Assembly: GCA_004369085.1 (NCBI GenBank)
Contig: ML210147.1
Location: 434,001-498,000 of the forward strand
Length of the DNA: 64,000 nt
Source: Coprinopsis marcescibilis
Lineage: Eukaryota > Basidiomycota > Agaricomycetes > Agaricales > Psathyrellaceae
Direction of reading: 5' to 3'
How positions within the stretch are numbered: position 1 is the stretch's first letter; each line of letters starts with the position of its first letter. The notes under the pieces were generated by a model. The model saw only the letters and a program-made list of their open reading frames with translations, was not told the origin of the DNA and made no database searches. Positions 22,256-33,243 of the stretch are shown here, one piece after another. The position numbers and the translations under genes were made by a program.

Positions 22256-24566
22256 TCAACTAGCAGCCTCTTCATCAGACCTCTTTCTTTTGCCAGTGGC
22301 CTTCCTTCCGGGTCCCCAGTGTGATGTGGGGTTTTCTTGGTAACGAACCAGTTTTACTTTGCTGGATGATGTGACGGAATCCGGGTGCCTGGTAAAGTCG
22401 GCGAGAAACCTGCACGGCCAATTCAGAACTCTGGCACGGTATATGCATCAAAAGTGTATGCTCACCGCGGTTCCTTGGCAAGAAGGGCTCGTGCCGGAGA
22501 ATTAATAGATAGCTTGTCAAGATTGACAGGGTTGTTCTTGATCCAACCTCTGAATATATCATGGACGTCCACGATGGACGCAGTGGTTTTCAGAGAACCA
22601 GGTGCTGCGTGAGACCTGGATATCTTGAATCCCGCGTTGAGAAGTCCAGACCTATATGGCGATAAGAACCGAACAGCATGTGTGAGGGCAGACAACTGAC
22701 GCGATATTGTCAAGGGACGGCGTTTGACAGTGGAAGAAGCTGGAAATGGTAGCTGGAGTGAAGTAGAACAAAGTGTTGAGCTCCTAGGAAACTGCGTCAG
22801 TACGTCGGTTCGTTTAATCAGACCCTATTTTACCTCTTTGGCAACAGTGAGCATTCCCTTCATCCGGGTTGCAGTTCCGTAACGATCAAAGTTGGTCTCA
22901 AGATGCCCGAGAACCTTCTCTACAAAGTTGCTGTCATGAATTGGACCATTCCACATGGGGCCAGCAACCTAACCACAGACGTCAGTCATTTACAACAGAA
23001 GAGAACCGTGGTCATACGTGTAATCCTGTCCCGCACTCTTCGCATTTGTGAGGAACGACATTTTGCTGCGTTTTGAAAAGATAGTTGACACTCCCCGATT
23101 TTTCGTGCAGCTTCTCGATGACTCTGCCCAGAGGTTGATCGTAAAACGTCTGGCAAGAAGGGCATACATAAATGGTAGATGTTTTTCTGTGCGTGGTTAG
23201 GCGATGCTCAACGAAAGAACGTTTCGAACAACACTAACGGGAGCAGCCTTTTCACTTCCATGGGACTGGAGTCTATCTGCACAAACACACGGAGGTAGAA
23301 ATCGATTGATAACGATAGCAAGGGCTTGACATATCGCCCATAGCGAGCAGCTGACGTTGCAATCGCGTGAAGAACGAGCCGAAGAGCCTTTAACACTGTC
23401 AACGATTTGGTATCGGGCCAGAAGAAAACACTTACAGCCTCGTGGCAGTATTCAGCCTTCAAAGAAACGCCTCCGTAGTTGGAGTAGCTGATAGACGGTA
23501 TCAAAGGTTTTTGAAACACGTTGATGCAGTTCTGCTTACCATTTTTCAGGGTAATTGTTTGTTGCAAGAACAGACAGATCTGTGCAAGTGACACATAACA
23601 GACCTTTGAAAAGGTGTTAGCAAACGACGGTTAATTTCAAGCGACCCAGAAACTCGCCTCCGTCTTTCACTGCTTGTACTGCTCCGTCGATGAAAGGCGC
23701 AGCAGAACCATATGGATCGAGATCTATAGCGTCTACACGCAACCTTTCCTCCCGATGTTGGTACATCAAAGAACTACAAGTTTCAGATAGTGAGATGCGC
23801 AATATATACAGTCTTTATGCTTTAAGACTTACCACGCATCTCCTTCGTTGATTTTCACTTTTCCCGGCGTCACTTTGGTGGACCCATCCTCTGCCGTCGT
23901 AATGGTGTCTCCCAATCCATTATAGTTGACATTGCGATGTATGGCTTCTACTGCGGCTGGCGAGAGATCGTTGGCAACCACTTGTCTGGGTGCTGTTCAG
24001 TGCTTTCTGAGGGGGCAAGTTACATAGATGGCTCACTTCAGTAGAGGAATTTCTTTAGCATAACGAATCGAGCGCAACCCTGTGGCCGACAGAGCCTCAA
24101 GAAGAGTAAACCTATATGGATGATACTAAATATAAGACCGACTAAGGCACCGTCTCGTTGTGGGTAGAAATGGGCCTACTGTGGGTGGATTGGAAGGGGC
24201 TAAGAGCTCTTCTGTCTCGGCTTCCTTGGATTGGGTCGTGGTGTCTGCTCCGCTTGGGTCTTCTAGACCGAAATCCAGTGAGTGTTCGGCCTAGTTTACA
24301 GACTACATACCCTTCAGACGCTTTGCAGAATGTTCCTTCGCCTTTTTCTTCAGCTTTTGCTCCTGCGTCTTGCGCCATTGCTCCTCCTTCTTCCGATTCA
24401 ACTCTTCGCTCCAAACTCGAATACTTGCGACGCTGAGATCTCTGTTGAATTCTTGCACTGGATTCAAGAATGCAGCATTGGCATCCAACAGCAGATGCGA
24501 AGTGTTTTCGGTGTGTAGGACAAACCCTTCTGGAACAGGGACTCCTTCGGTAGAGGTCGAGGCCAT
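22256..24566 (-). CDS. TRM1: tRNA (guanine26-N2)-dimethyltransferase Trm1
   Basis: Uses SAM to make N2,N2-dimethylguanosine at tRNA position 26. Starts [20 protein letters not shown] at 24566. Exon pieces then give [18 protein letters not shown], the SAM-domain segments [18 protein letters not shown] and [20 protein letters not shown], and [17 protein letters not shown] with [20 protein letters not shown]. The C-terminal zinc-binding part has [10 protein letters not shown] and [20 protein letters not shown]. The end is ...[38 protein letters not shown] and a stop at 22256, as in other Trm1 proteins. A 63-nt in-frame Arg-rich extension begins at a TTG at 24629 (see findings). It is convergent with STE11. 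Confidence 0.93.
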
Positions 24567-24871
24567 GCGTCTTGGAAAAATGAATGACACGCGTGAGAGT
24601 CGAACTCTTGGAGCTTTAAAGCCTATCAAATATGCAGCAACCTTTGCTGCCAGTGTTGACGATGATAGACAAATGTGGACTGAATGTTTGTGACTTGGCG
24701 CTGGCGGTCAGAACGAAAAGTTTGGTTCCGCGACAATCCAGCAAAGCAACATCACGGACATATTGCCATCATCGCAAGGGCGGCTGAGTTGAGACTTATG
24801 CTCACTCCACATCCTTCTCATTTCATTCCCTACAATTACTGGCTACAAAGGACTTCTACTATTGCACACAT

Positions 24872-27247
24872 TCACACCCCGAAATCTTCAGAATAATACG
24901 CCAGATGCTTTTTGGGCGCCCGGTGGCATTCGTCTTCCATGGCACAGACAACGGCGCTTCGTGTCACTACGTCTAAGCCAGAAGGCCCACAACCTGAAGA
25001 AGAGTGAGTAGATCATAACAATGCAGTCTCAAATTCCTCACATGCGACCAGTAGTGACTCTTCAGCTGCTTCGAGTTCCTGTTGCAGTATGTTGGCTATG
25101 TCCGGTTTTCCTGGTTGCGCAAATCCCGCCGCAAAGGACAAGTCGTCACGTTCTTGGTCGTCGAGCAGGAGTGCCGGTAGCATGGGCCGACTCGAACGAT
25201 AACTTCTTGAGCTTGAGCTTGAAGTTAGCATTTTTTCAAGCTTTTGCGATGAATCCTGCGTCGTCTGTCCGAGGCCACATGCCCTCCGTGCCTCCATATC
25301 TTGGCAATTTCTGGAGGAATCCCCGGATGAAAGATGTACCCCACTGAGCTGAGGTTCGAATCTTGTCTCGTCTAGATCTTTCAGGAACGGGACGACCAGT
25401 TCTTGCGTCGTAGATAACTGACTGACAAAAATCTCGATCTGAATGGCCCCTTTTGCCAATAGTGGGTCGTATCTCCGGAAGGCCTGAGCACACCAACGAA
25501 CGTGAGCTAAAAAGGTGTAAAACGTCGAAGTTCATCACGAATATATCTGCACATTTTGGAGGACTTTACCGATTTCTCTGACTACCCAAATCAACCGGAT
25601 GCGTTTAACTTTGAGGGATTCGTCGCCATCCACGAATTGTCGGGAAAGGTGGCCAACTATCGCTAGGCCGAAGGTAATCCCAGATCCACCCACTACTACC
25701 ATGACAGAGCGGTAACGATCCCATGGCACACGAGCAGAGCTGCCAAAGGGTCCCTCGACATACATTCTGACAATCATTCCTGACGAATTCGGCGGCAGAA
25801 ATCGCGGGTTCTGGAGTACATCTTGTGTCCCTGGGCGAGAGTGGTGCATCACAAGCTCCCAGAGTCGCATTGTCCAACCTTTCCTTGCGCGCACGAGGAA
25901 AGTCAGTACTTGCCCCTTCGATTCATGACAAGAGGAGTAGCAGGTGAATGGGTGGGAGATGACGCTCGACAGTGACGGAATGCTTATTCGGAAGTGTTGC
26001 CCTGGAGCCCAAGTCGTTTTTGATGGAGACGTGTATATCAGTCGCATCGCTCCGCCCTGAAGTAGTTGGACGTAGCCATGGCCCGAAGGAGGAAAATATG
26101 CATGTCCTTGTGGTGGAGGTACTCCATAGGTCCCAGATGTCCCAGGCAAACGATAAAGACTTTCCAGTGGCGTATCCAGCTTTGAATGCAAAAAATGGCA
26201 CCGAATCCGGTTTCGTTTTGGGACTAATCCGTAAAAATGAATAAACTGCATACCCCGCCAACCACGCTCGCTCGCCCATATCCCAATGCCGCCGAGTGCC
26301 CACCAACCCGTTTCTGGATGATGGAAAGCACAAAGAATGAGAAACGTTGGAAAAAGCAACGTGTGCATGGCATAGAAAGCTCTGTAGTTCTTTGCTCTGA
26401 TCGTCGGGGTAGATATCAGCATCAGGAGCGTGAAAAGAATGAATGCCTATCATAAGCGCTGTCAGTAGCATGTTGAGATGCAAGAGAGCCAGATATTTAC
26501 CAGCCAACCAAAGAGAAATCGTTCCTTTTGGAATAACACTAGTAATGAAATCTCCTCTAAGCTGCTATCCTCTCTATCGCGACCCAGTTTGATGCACCAG
26601 AGTACCACGTGTATCGAAGTAAGCGTCCAGATTATTCGTGCCGTCCAACGATGAAGGAATGCCAGCTTGTCAAAAAACATCTGGACACCGATTCTCCATG
26701 AAAACACTGCGAACGGGGATCCTTTGAGACCCAGCAACACACATAGCGGAAGAGAAGCAAATGCAATAGATCCAGTCCGAGCTGCGGAGGTCCACAAGGA
26801 TTTCCCGATTACTCTTCCTCTAGTCGATGGGAGATGGGGGTCTTTGTTTATTGACAAGCGCAACTCCAACGCCGAAGGGAGATAGTCTGGCCCCGCAAAT
26901 GCAAAGCAGGCGAGGATCACAGAGAGAATGGCCACCGATATGAGACTTCCGTTGGATGGCCTCCGAAGAGTTGTGTCTGACTTGGATGTACGAAGGGGGT
27001 ATCTCGAGATCGCCCACCTTGCGAATGCCTGGCCGAGTTTCCAATCCGATACACCTCTCCCCGGGAGGTTGACCCTCCTGCTAAATGCCACGCTTAAGAA
27101 GATCGACAAAAATGCAGCCCAAACAAGATATGAATAAAGCAAAGAAGCTGAGTTCAAGAAATGGTCCTCCAGGTATCGTCCTGCATAGTCCCCTCGAAGC
27201 TCGGGTTGGCCAGAAGTTTCAGGAAGTTGGACGCTCATCGTAGTCAT
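24872..27247 (-). CDS. Ferric reductase-like transmembrane protein (FRE family)
   Basis: Start at ATG 27247 (MTTMSVQLPETSG). N-terminal membrane spans (SASLLYSYLVWAAFLSIFLS, SLISVAILSVILACFAFAG) lead to a ferric-reductase core with two HX13H pairs for two haems: HRWTARIIWTLTSIH and HTLLFPTFLILCAFH. The FAD domain has the HPFT motif (VISHPFTCYS), the NADPH site has VMVVVGGSGITFGLAIVG, and the last exon gives CCGPSGLDVVTRSAV, ending with EDFGV at 24872. The last splice (donor GTGAGG) restores the CGPSG NAD-binding motif; the unspliced frame stops early at about 25013. Members move electrons across the plasma or vacuolar membrane to reduce Fe3+ or Cu2+. An ATX1 copper chaperone gene follows upstream on the same strand. 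Confidence 0.9.
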
Positions 27248-28074
27248 AGAGTAAGCATGGTCAGAGTTCCAAGACCAGTTTGTAAGCTTCTTCGTCAAAG
27301 GCGCCGTTGAGATCGCCTGAATAGGGGTCTCAGGGTAAGCCTGCGGCTGTAACCTTGAGGCTATAAAGGTGTGATTTTGATTGATTATTGTTAGGCACTG
27401 AGCATTTGACTATTCTAAACTTCATTTTTCGCGACAAACCCACGGGAAGTACTAGATCCAATGCCTACGTGCTTTAAGCAATTATCCCTCAACTTGTCTC
27501 GGGAGAAAGAGTACTATCTCCAGTGTGCTTGATTTCTATGTTTCCCATGCACAAGCGAAATGTGCGATCGCGCGGACTGTGTTGTTTTGTTTCATAGCTT
27601 CAGAGGTTGTGAAAAAACCGCGTGCGATGCAATCCGATTTTGGTTCAATTTGGAAGGAAACCGGGACTAGCTACTGTCACTGGCAGCCTCGTTCGTCGAG
27701 CTGCCGGCTATGTAGTCCAGATATTGGTGGGCGCTAAAAGTGGTGGCGGATCAAATGGCAGCCATCAAATGATCTCGATGGCCTCATTGATCCTTGCCGG
27801 TCTTCACGCCGATTGTGACTCGGACCTAGGTCCAGCACTGTCTCTAAGCAGCTCCGTGCCCATCTATATGCTAGGGCATGTCGAGCGTCCAAAGATGTGC
27901 ATGTCGGTTCGAACACTATCCCAATGATATATACTTTATAATTGAGTGTAGCGACTTAAGCCATCCATAAACACCAACCTCAAGATGTCAATAGCAACAA
28001 CTTCCAAGTTGAATTCCACGGGTATAGTTAAATTACAACATTCAGCACTGGCTAGATGTAGATTCGACAGCCTT
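27248..28074. other. Intergenic region with no supported gene
   Basis: About 830 bp between the start of the ferric reductase and the stop of ATX1, both minus. It should hold the reductase promoter and the ATX1 3' UTR. Two plus-strand frames of 70-100 codons near 27.6-27.9 kb have no recognisable motif, and I do not call them genes. I found no convincing cluster of GATA-type iron-repressor sites. Confidence 0.5.
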
Positions 28075-28524
28075 CTAGAGCTCGGTATGTTCATCGGTGA
28101 TGATGGACCCAGATCGAACCTAGACAAAAGCTTTGAGCCAAGATCAAGCTGCGATTTAGGGCCAGAAATCCAAACCTCTTTGCCAGTCTTCTTGATCCTG
28201 GCAAGAACGTCGTCATACGGAAGTGATCCCTTCACAATGACCTCCTGCTTCTCAAGACTGACGTCGAAGGAGCTGACGCCTGAAAATCGTATCAGCAAGG
28301 GTAACGTGGAAGAACAGGAAGAGGGACGCACCATCCGCTTTGGCCTTCTCCAAAACCCTGGTGACGGCACCAGAGCATCCGCCACAGGTCATCTACGTCA
28401 TTTTGAGCGAATGTATTCCTCTTAAGTGAAAATGCTGTTAACCTTGACGTCAAATTTGTAGGTTTGTTCAGACTAGGATTCGTGTTAATTAATGAAATCG
28501 CTATTCACATCGGGAGCTTACCAT
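28075..28524 (-). CDS. ATX1: Copper chaperone Atx1
   Basis: A complete heavy-metal-associated (HMA) domain protein of 80 residues in five coding exons: 28522-28524, 28443-28472, 28332-28392, 28176-28279 and 28075-28119. The copper site is MTCGGC. Other conserved parts are SGAVTRVLEKA, GVSSFDVSLEKQEVIVKG, DVLARIKKTGKEV and the short end RSGSIITDEHTEL. All four introns (49-56 nt) close in frame. Without the last splice the frame runs on into unrelated sequence, which is why a longer protein is unlikely. Atx1 carries Cu(I) to the Ccc2-type P-ATPase of the secretory pathway, which loads multicopper oxidases such as Fet3 and laccases. It is next to a ferric reductase gene, which fits linked copper and iron handling. 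Confidence 0.93.
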
Positions 28525-29016
28525 GGTGGAAATAAGTTATGAAAGTTCGTATAACCTGGAAAGAGAGCGAAGATCGACAGTTAATCACCAGAGGCAACAT
28601 GACTAGACGTTCATTCCGAGGTTATTGAGGATACGCACCAACAAAGCGCACAGTAGATGGGATGATCGATGTGCCAGTGAAAGAGCAGCAGCCATTATAT
28701 TGACTGGCTTCGAGTGCATGACAAAGCATGGCGTCAACTTGATCGGGGTTCTCTAAGTACCCTCCCAACCGATAACCCACCGGAGCAAAATGATATCAAT
28801 GTACAGTAACCAGTAACCAACAGTACAGCATTGGTAAGGATATTTTAAAGCAGGTATGTATCATCCTTGCGACTCGTGGGGTGAAAAAGCGCTACCGTCA
28901 TGTTCCAGTTTTAGTTGGAATTTACCCATTTCCTGACCGGCAGATGCAATCCATATTTAACCGAGGTCGTCCCCATTAAAGCGTAACAAATACATACAAG
29001 TGCATGACGATCTATG
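28525..29016. other. Intergenic region with no supported gene
   Basis: About 490 bp between the ATX1 start and the stop of the amino acid permease. It should contain the ATX1 promoter and 5' UTR and the permease 3' UTR. No long open frame, RNA gene or repeat is visible. Confidence 0.5.
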
Positions 29017-31547
29017 TCACCGAGGTCTAGCCTGTGTCATCTCCAGCTCGTCTGCGTCTGTTGCGACAGCTTCCCACCCTTCCGCAGATGACGGTCGCCC
29101 ACGAATGCGGGCAAAGAGGTTGCCAAATATTCCTGCACCGAGGCTGAGCTAAATAGCAGATCAGGGATATGGACCACTTACCAAATATCCGAGGTTTAGC
29201 GTCATCATCAACCTGCGTCACATAATACACTGGGACGCCGGCAGCCACGAAAGCTATGAAATGTATTAGAAGTTGAAAGGTTTACGCGACGGGATGGACC
29301 AAACCAAGAACAGCTATGGCCTCCATGGGTGCAGCAATAATTGGCATGCAAAGCAAGAACAGGGCCACCTACACAAGTCCCGTCAGCAATGCCAACTGTA
29401 TCCTTACATTTCACACCTACAGCACAGAATATCAGGGGTGTTATAATCCATACCCGGTATGGCCTATACAAAGTTAGTGTCTAGTTTAACAGTCAAAACT
29501 TGGGACAGATCAGATGTGTACCTTTCGAGCATCGGCTCCTTGACCCGCAGAATCACAAGCCCGAGGACCTGAAAGAACTTGAGACCAACCAACTCCGGAC
29601 AAAATTTAACACTGACTGTGAGGAAATAAAAAGCCCAAGAAGCAACGACGGAGAAGTTGATCAACGACCTAAACCCTCCGCCGATCAAGATGAACAGAAT
29701 AGTGATGGCGGATTGGAGCAAAGTGGCATTTATAGGTGTTTTGCGGGTAGAATGCAGTTTTCCGAAGATTGCTGGTAAATAGCGTTCCCTCCCAGCAGCA
29801 TATACCAGGCGCGACGACGTGTAAAACGAGCCTGGAACCCAATTAGCAGTGTAAGTGGGTGCATATAGATTGTGTATACCATTGAGAGCCCCAAAGCATG
29901 AGAAAGCCACCATGAATGCGAAGATAGTGCCTCCAGCTTTCCCCCAAATAGCACGACCAAAATCCATCGCGACGGTATTGCTCAAACCAACAAGGGTTCT
30001 ATCCAATACGACGAAATACGATAGATTGGCGAGGAGGAATAGCAGCTACACAGGTAAATCAGGTCTTGAAATATTGGACCAGACCGGACATACTTACTGT
30101 GACTATAATCATACTTGAGTGTATGGCTCGAGGGATGTTTTTCTCCGGATGGTGAATCTCCCCACCAACATAGTTGGCCTGATCCCACCCGTCGAATGCC
30201 CAGAGACCAGAGTATAAAGCCAAAGAGTATGATGAAGGACTTGTGCTTGATCCATCGAACCACGGCTCCCGAAGTGATGCAGCCGCTTTGCCTCTTGCCA
30301 GCTGAACAATACCCAACACGGTTACGAGAATCTTCGAAGATGTTTCAGTGTCACTCTGGGAAATCGAGATACGCAGCAGAGACTTACCAATGCAATGACC
30401 TAAAACCTCGCCTGTTAAACCATATAATCTCGAGGTTTATAGGCAACGAAGTCGTACCTTGACTGCTGTGAATACCACAGCGACTCTTGTACCCAACTTC
30501 TGAGCTGCGATGCATAGAATCGCTACAATAGCCACTGCTATTACAGCGACTAGTTTGATGGCCCATTGAGGTAACTGGTCTGGAGATAGGTCTTCTTGAG
30601 CGTGGTTCCAAAATATACGGTTCATGTATTCTGAAAAGATGAGACTAATAACAGCATTTCCACCTATCAATGTCGTAAGTGTTATATTCGATGTCTGCTA
30701 GTGAGAAGCTCACCCGGTTTGAGGGCGATTATAGCTGTCCATGCAAAGAGGTAGGACACCAGTGGACCGTATGCATACGCAAGGTAAGCTTGTGCTCCGC
30801 CATTTTGAGGTATCGCAGACCCAAGTTCTGCGAAGCTGCTTGCCCCTGTCCAAGCCAAAAGGCCTGAGGCTAGCCATACGAGAAGACTGGCCCCAACACT
30901 ATGTACGTTTGCGACGACCACACCAGGTGAGGAGCTACACACGTATTGGTCGCGTTTAAGAATGCGGTTGCCGCAAGAATAGGCAAATGACTTACAAGAT
31001 GCCAGACCCAATCTAGAAGTCCCGCACGGCATTAGAAGTACTCCCGAAGCCATAGTTTCCGATTGAGACTGACCTGGAGGCCGACAACCAAAGCAATCCC
31101 TAAACAGGAGTGTCAAAAGAAGAAGGTCCGGCGGTAAGCAAAGCTGTCGTACCATTAATCAAGCCCACGCTCTTCTCGCCATGCCCTTCACTTATATCAA
31201 AGCCTGGTTCGGTAACGCTAGCGCTGAGTGGAATCTAATACAAGTAAGCGACCATACGTCTGAGAGAAGGCTAGACGCTGAGAATATGGGAAGTAGACGC
31301 ACCAAATCGTGCTGAAAGTCGAACCCAGAGAAGGAGTATGCGCGCCCTCTTTGCAATGTCAGAGATGAGGAGGTTGGCTAGAGTCAACAGTAGGACTTTA
31401 CCGCCGTGTGACCCTCTCAGAGCCATCATGAGACACTTCTAATGCTCGTAGCGAGTCGTCAGAATCTTGAGAATGTCGTGGTGAACCATATTGTGGTACA
31501 GTGGGCGAGCGAAGCACAACATAGTCGTCGCGCGAATTGTTCGACAT
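29017..31547 (-). CDS. Amino acid permease of the LAT/Mup1 (methionine permease) type
   Basis: Start MSNNSRDDYVVLRSP at 31547 with a Ser/Arg-rich cytoplasmic tail. The transporter core is split by many short introns. Segments include VVGLQIGSGIFSSPGVVVAN, a GSGIF motif of APC-superfamily transporters, and LVWLASGLLAWTGASSFAEL. Later segments are FDGWDQANYVGGEIHHPEKN, IPRAIHSSMIIVT, FYTSSRLVYAAGRERYLPAI and SLINFSVVASWAFYFLTVLG, about 12 membrane spans in all. The end is best read with an acceptor that gives FGNLFARIRGRPSSAEGWEA and a stop at 29017. Using the earlier acceptor gives an unlikely Arg/Cys-rich tail and a stop at 29027. The substrate is inferred: methionine or other neutral amino acids. 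Confidence 0.85.
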
Positions 31548-32063
31548 GCCAGGGGAATGTTTTAAGAATCAATAGCAGTGAATGTTATTCAGGACCCAAA
31601 CTGTGACTACAAACGGGTTCCTGAGACCTGAATGCGTTCGTAGAATCGTGAATGGCGTCGTGACGAAAGGCAAGTTGTCAGTGAAGGCTATTTGGATCAG
31701 CTTGGCAGAGACAGCTTTATAGCCACCGCGAAGAGCAAGAAGAACACCCAATGGTCATGGCAGAAATATTTGAACTTTCGCAATCTGTCAATTGGTGTAT
31801 AGGTTCCATTAGATTCTTTCACCGGGAGTGCACCCAGCGGTAGAGTTAGCTCCTTGTCTGGCATCCTTAATTTCACCTCACTGACTCGAACTTGACCGGT
31901 TGACCACCACAACTCACGGAGTACAATATGAATTCGGAGTCAGGCGCCAGGAACCGTTCCCTTCATGTGGTTGCGCTATGGACTATTTGTAGAGCGAGCT
32001 TGGTTTGAGCAAACACCTCCTTGAAAGTAATATTTTGTGCAAAATGGTTGATTACGACTACAT
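31548..32063. other. Intergenic region with no supported gene
   Basis: About 515 bp between the permease start and the MTR3 stop. Two minus-strand frames of 60-71 codons occur here (one has a short hydrophobic stretch near 31.7 kb), but they lack a family match. It probably holds the permease promoter. Confidence 0.45.
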
Positions 32064-33108
32064 TTACAATGAATGAGTTTCCCTTAGTTTCTCTGCAACG
32101 ACAGTATGGATCTCTACGCATTGCTTTTCGCATATATCCACCGCCTGTTGTTCTGTTAGATATTTCATCTCAAGCTGAAGCCAAAAATGAACGCACTGCA
32201 AGCACTTGGTCCGGCAGCATTTCTCCGTTCTGCCAGACGCTAGTGATTTTGTTCAAAGCAGGCATCGAAGAGAGGACAAGAGTACCCTTCGACTGAGCAG
32301 CCTCTTCATTCGAAGGGTCCAACCATAGCTCGTCCCCGTTGACAGCCTATCAGGGTTGAGTGTGCGATGAAAATAATTTCTTGGGAGAATACATACTGCT
32401 GAAGTTGACGCTACTAGGCCATATACCTCGATACCTGCATCCACTAATGCAGCACTCGCCGCTACCGATCCAACAGCTACGCAGCCTTCAATGCCGTCTG
32501 CCTCCAATATTGTGACGAAGATATCCACAACGGACTTCGGCATGGTTTCTAATCGCACAGAAGGAAGTATAGCTTGATGAATCGCCATTGCAATGGATCT
32601 GTCCTCTGCGTCCTATGAATGGATCAGATAAAAATCCTAGTGTTCGACAATGCGAGACAGACCCGTATCGGTGCTCGCCTTTTCTGACATGAGAACGGCG
32701 CGAACTTTACTTCGACGTTCAGCCTTCCTTTATCATGGAACGCGATGTTTTTTGACTGGCGGGGACCATAACTTTGAAAAGGTTTAGTACACTCCAAACA
32801 CGCAGATAGTTCCACTGACATTGCAACGGCAATCTTGGTTTTCCCTGTTTCAATGAATGCGGATCCATTGGCCTGCTCGATGAGCCCAGGCTGAAGAACT
32901 AAGAGTCTCCTGAGATATTATATATGTCTTCATGGAAGGCACTATTTGACTGAGGCTCACATATTGGTCTTATGGCCAACGGCAAACGACCGACTCTAGC
33001 CATTCCTGCCTTCCATTTACTCGGATCTTCTTCGTTGTCCTCGAATATAACCGCAAAACTTTCCTCTGGCCCATTAATTCTCCTTCGGTCGAACCCTATC
33101 TGTGCCAT
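32064..33108 (-). CDS. MTR3: Exosome complex component Mtr3 (RNase PH-like)
   Basis: One of the six RNase PH-like ring subunits of the RNA exosome (3'-5' RNA decay and rRNA processing); in the eukaryotic ring these subunits are generally not catalytic. Start MAQIGFDRRRINGPEESFAV at 33108. Then IRPIFVLQPGLIEQANGSAF and ETGKTKIAVAMSVE, GRLNVEVKFAPFSC, AIHQAILPSVRLETMPKSVV, DIFVTILEADG and LVDAGIEVYGLVASTSA. The C-terminal exon LWLDPSNEEAAQSKGTLVLS, SMPALNKITSVWQNGEM is spliced at QVLA (donor GTGCGT) to AVDICEKQCVEIHTVVAEKL, stop at 32064. All junctions keep frame. It is head to head with PRCC, with 135 bp between start codons. Confidence 0.88.
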
Positions 33109-33243
33109 TTTCGATGCTGGTGGTTGGGGTGTAAAGATTTTTGAACTCCGCGAGGCGCGAGTCTACTGTGGAGTGGCGACGCGTGCTTGTCTTTAGACCT
33201 TCCTACTTGCATCCACACTCTTGACATTTCTTGAAACGCAACA
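33109..33243. promoter_or_regulatory. Compact bidirectional promoter, MTR3 / PRCC
   Basis: Only 135 bp separate the start codons of the divergent MTR3 and PRCC genes. Both are RNA-metabolism genes, so joint control is plausible. No particular site stands out. Confidence 0.5.

Noticed and set aside
25013..25070. Truncated ferric reductase ending at 25013
   Set aside because: A GTGAGG donor and TTCTTCAG acceptor restore the CGPSG NAD-binding motif and a normal C-terminus at 24872.
27525..27927. Plus-strand frames between ferric reductase and ATX1
   Set aside because: Short, no motif, no convincing splice structure; likely promoter sequence.
28002..28119. Longer Atx1 C-terminus from reading through the last intron
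   Set aside because: The spliced form gives a typical short Atx1 ending (KEVRSGS...); the read-through tail has no similarity to the family.
31569..31912. Small minus-strand frames with a hydrophobic stretch
   Set aside because: 60-71 codons, no conserved motif and no support for a start; better seen as permease promoter or MTR3 3' region.
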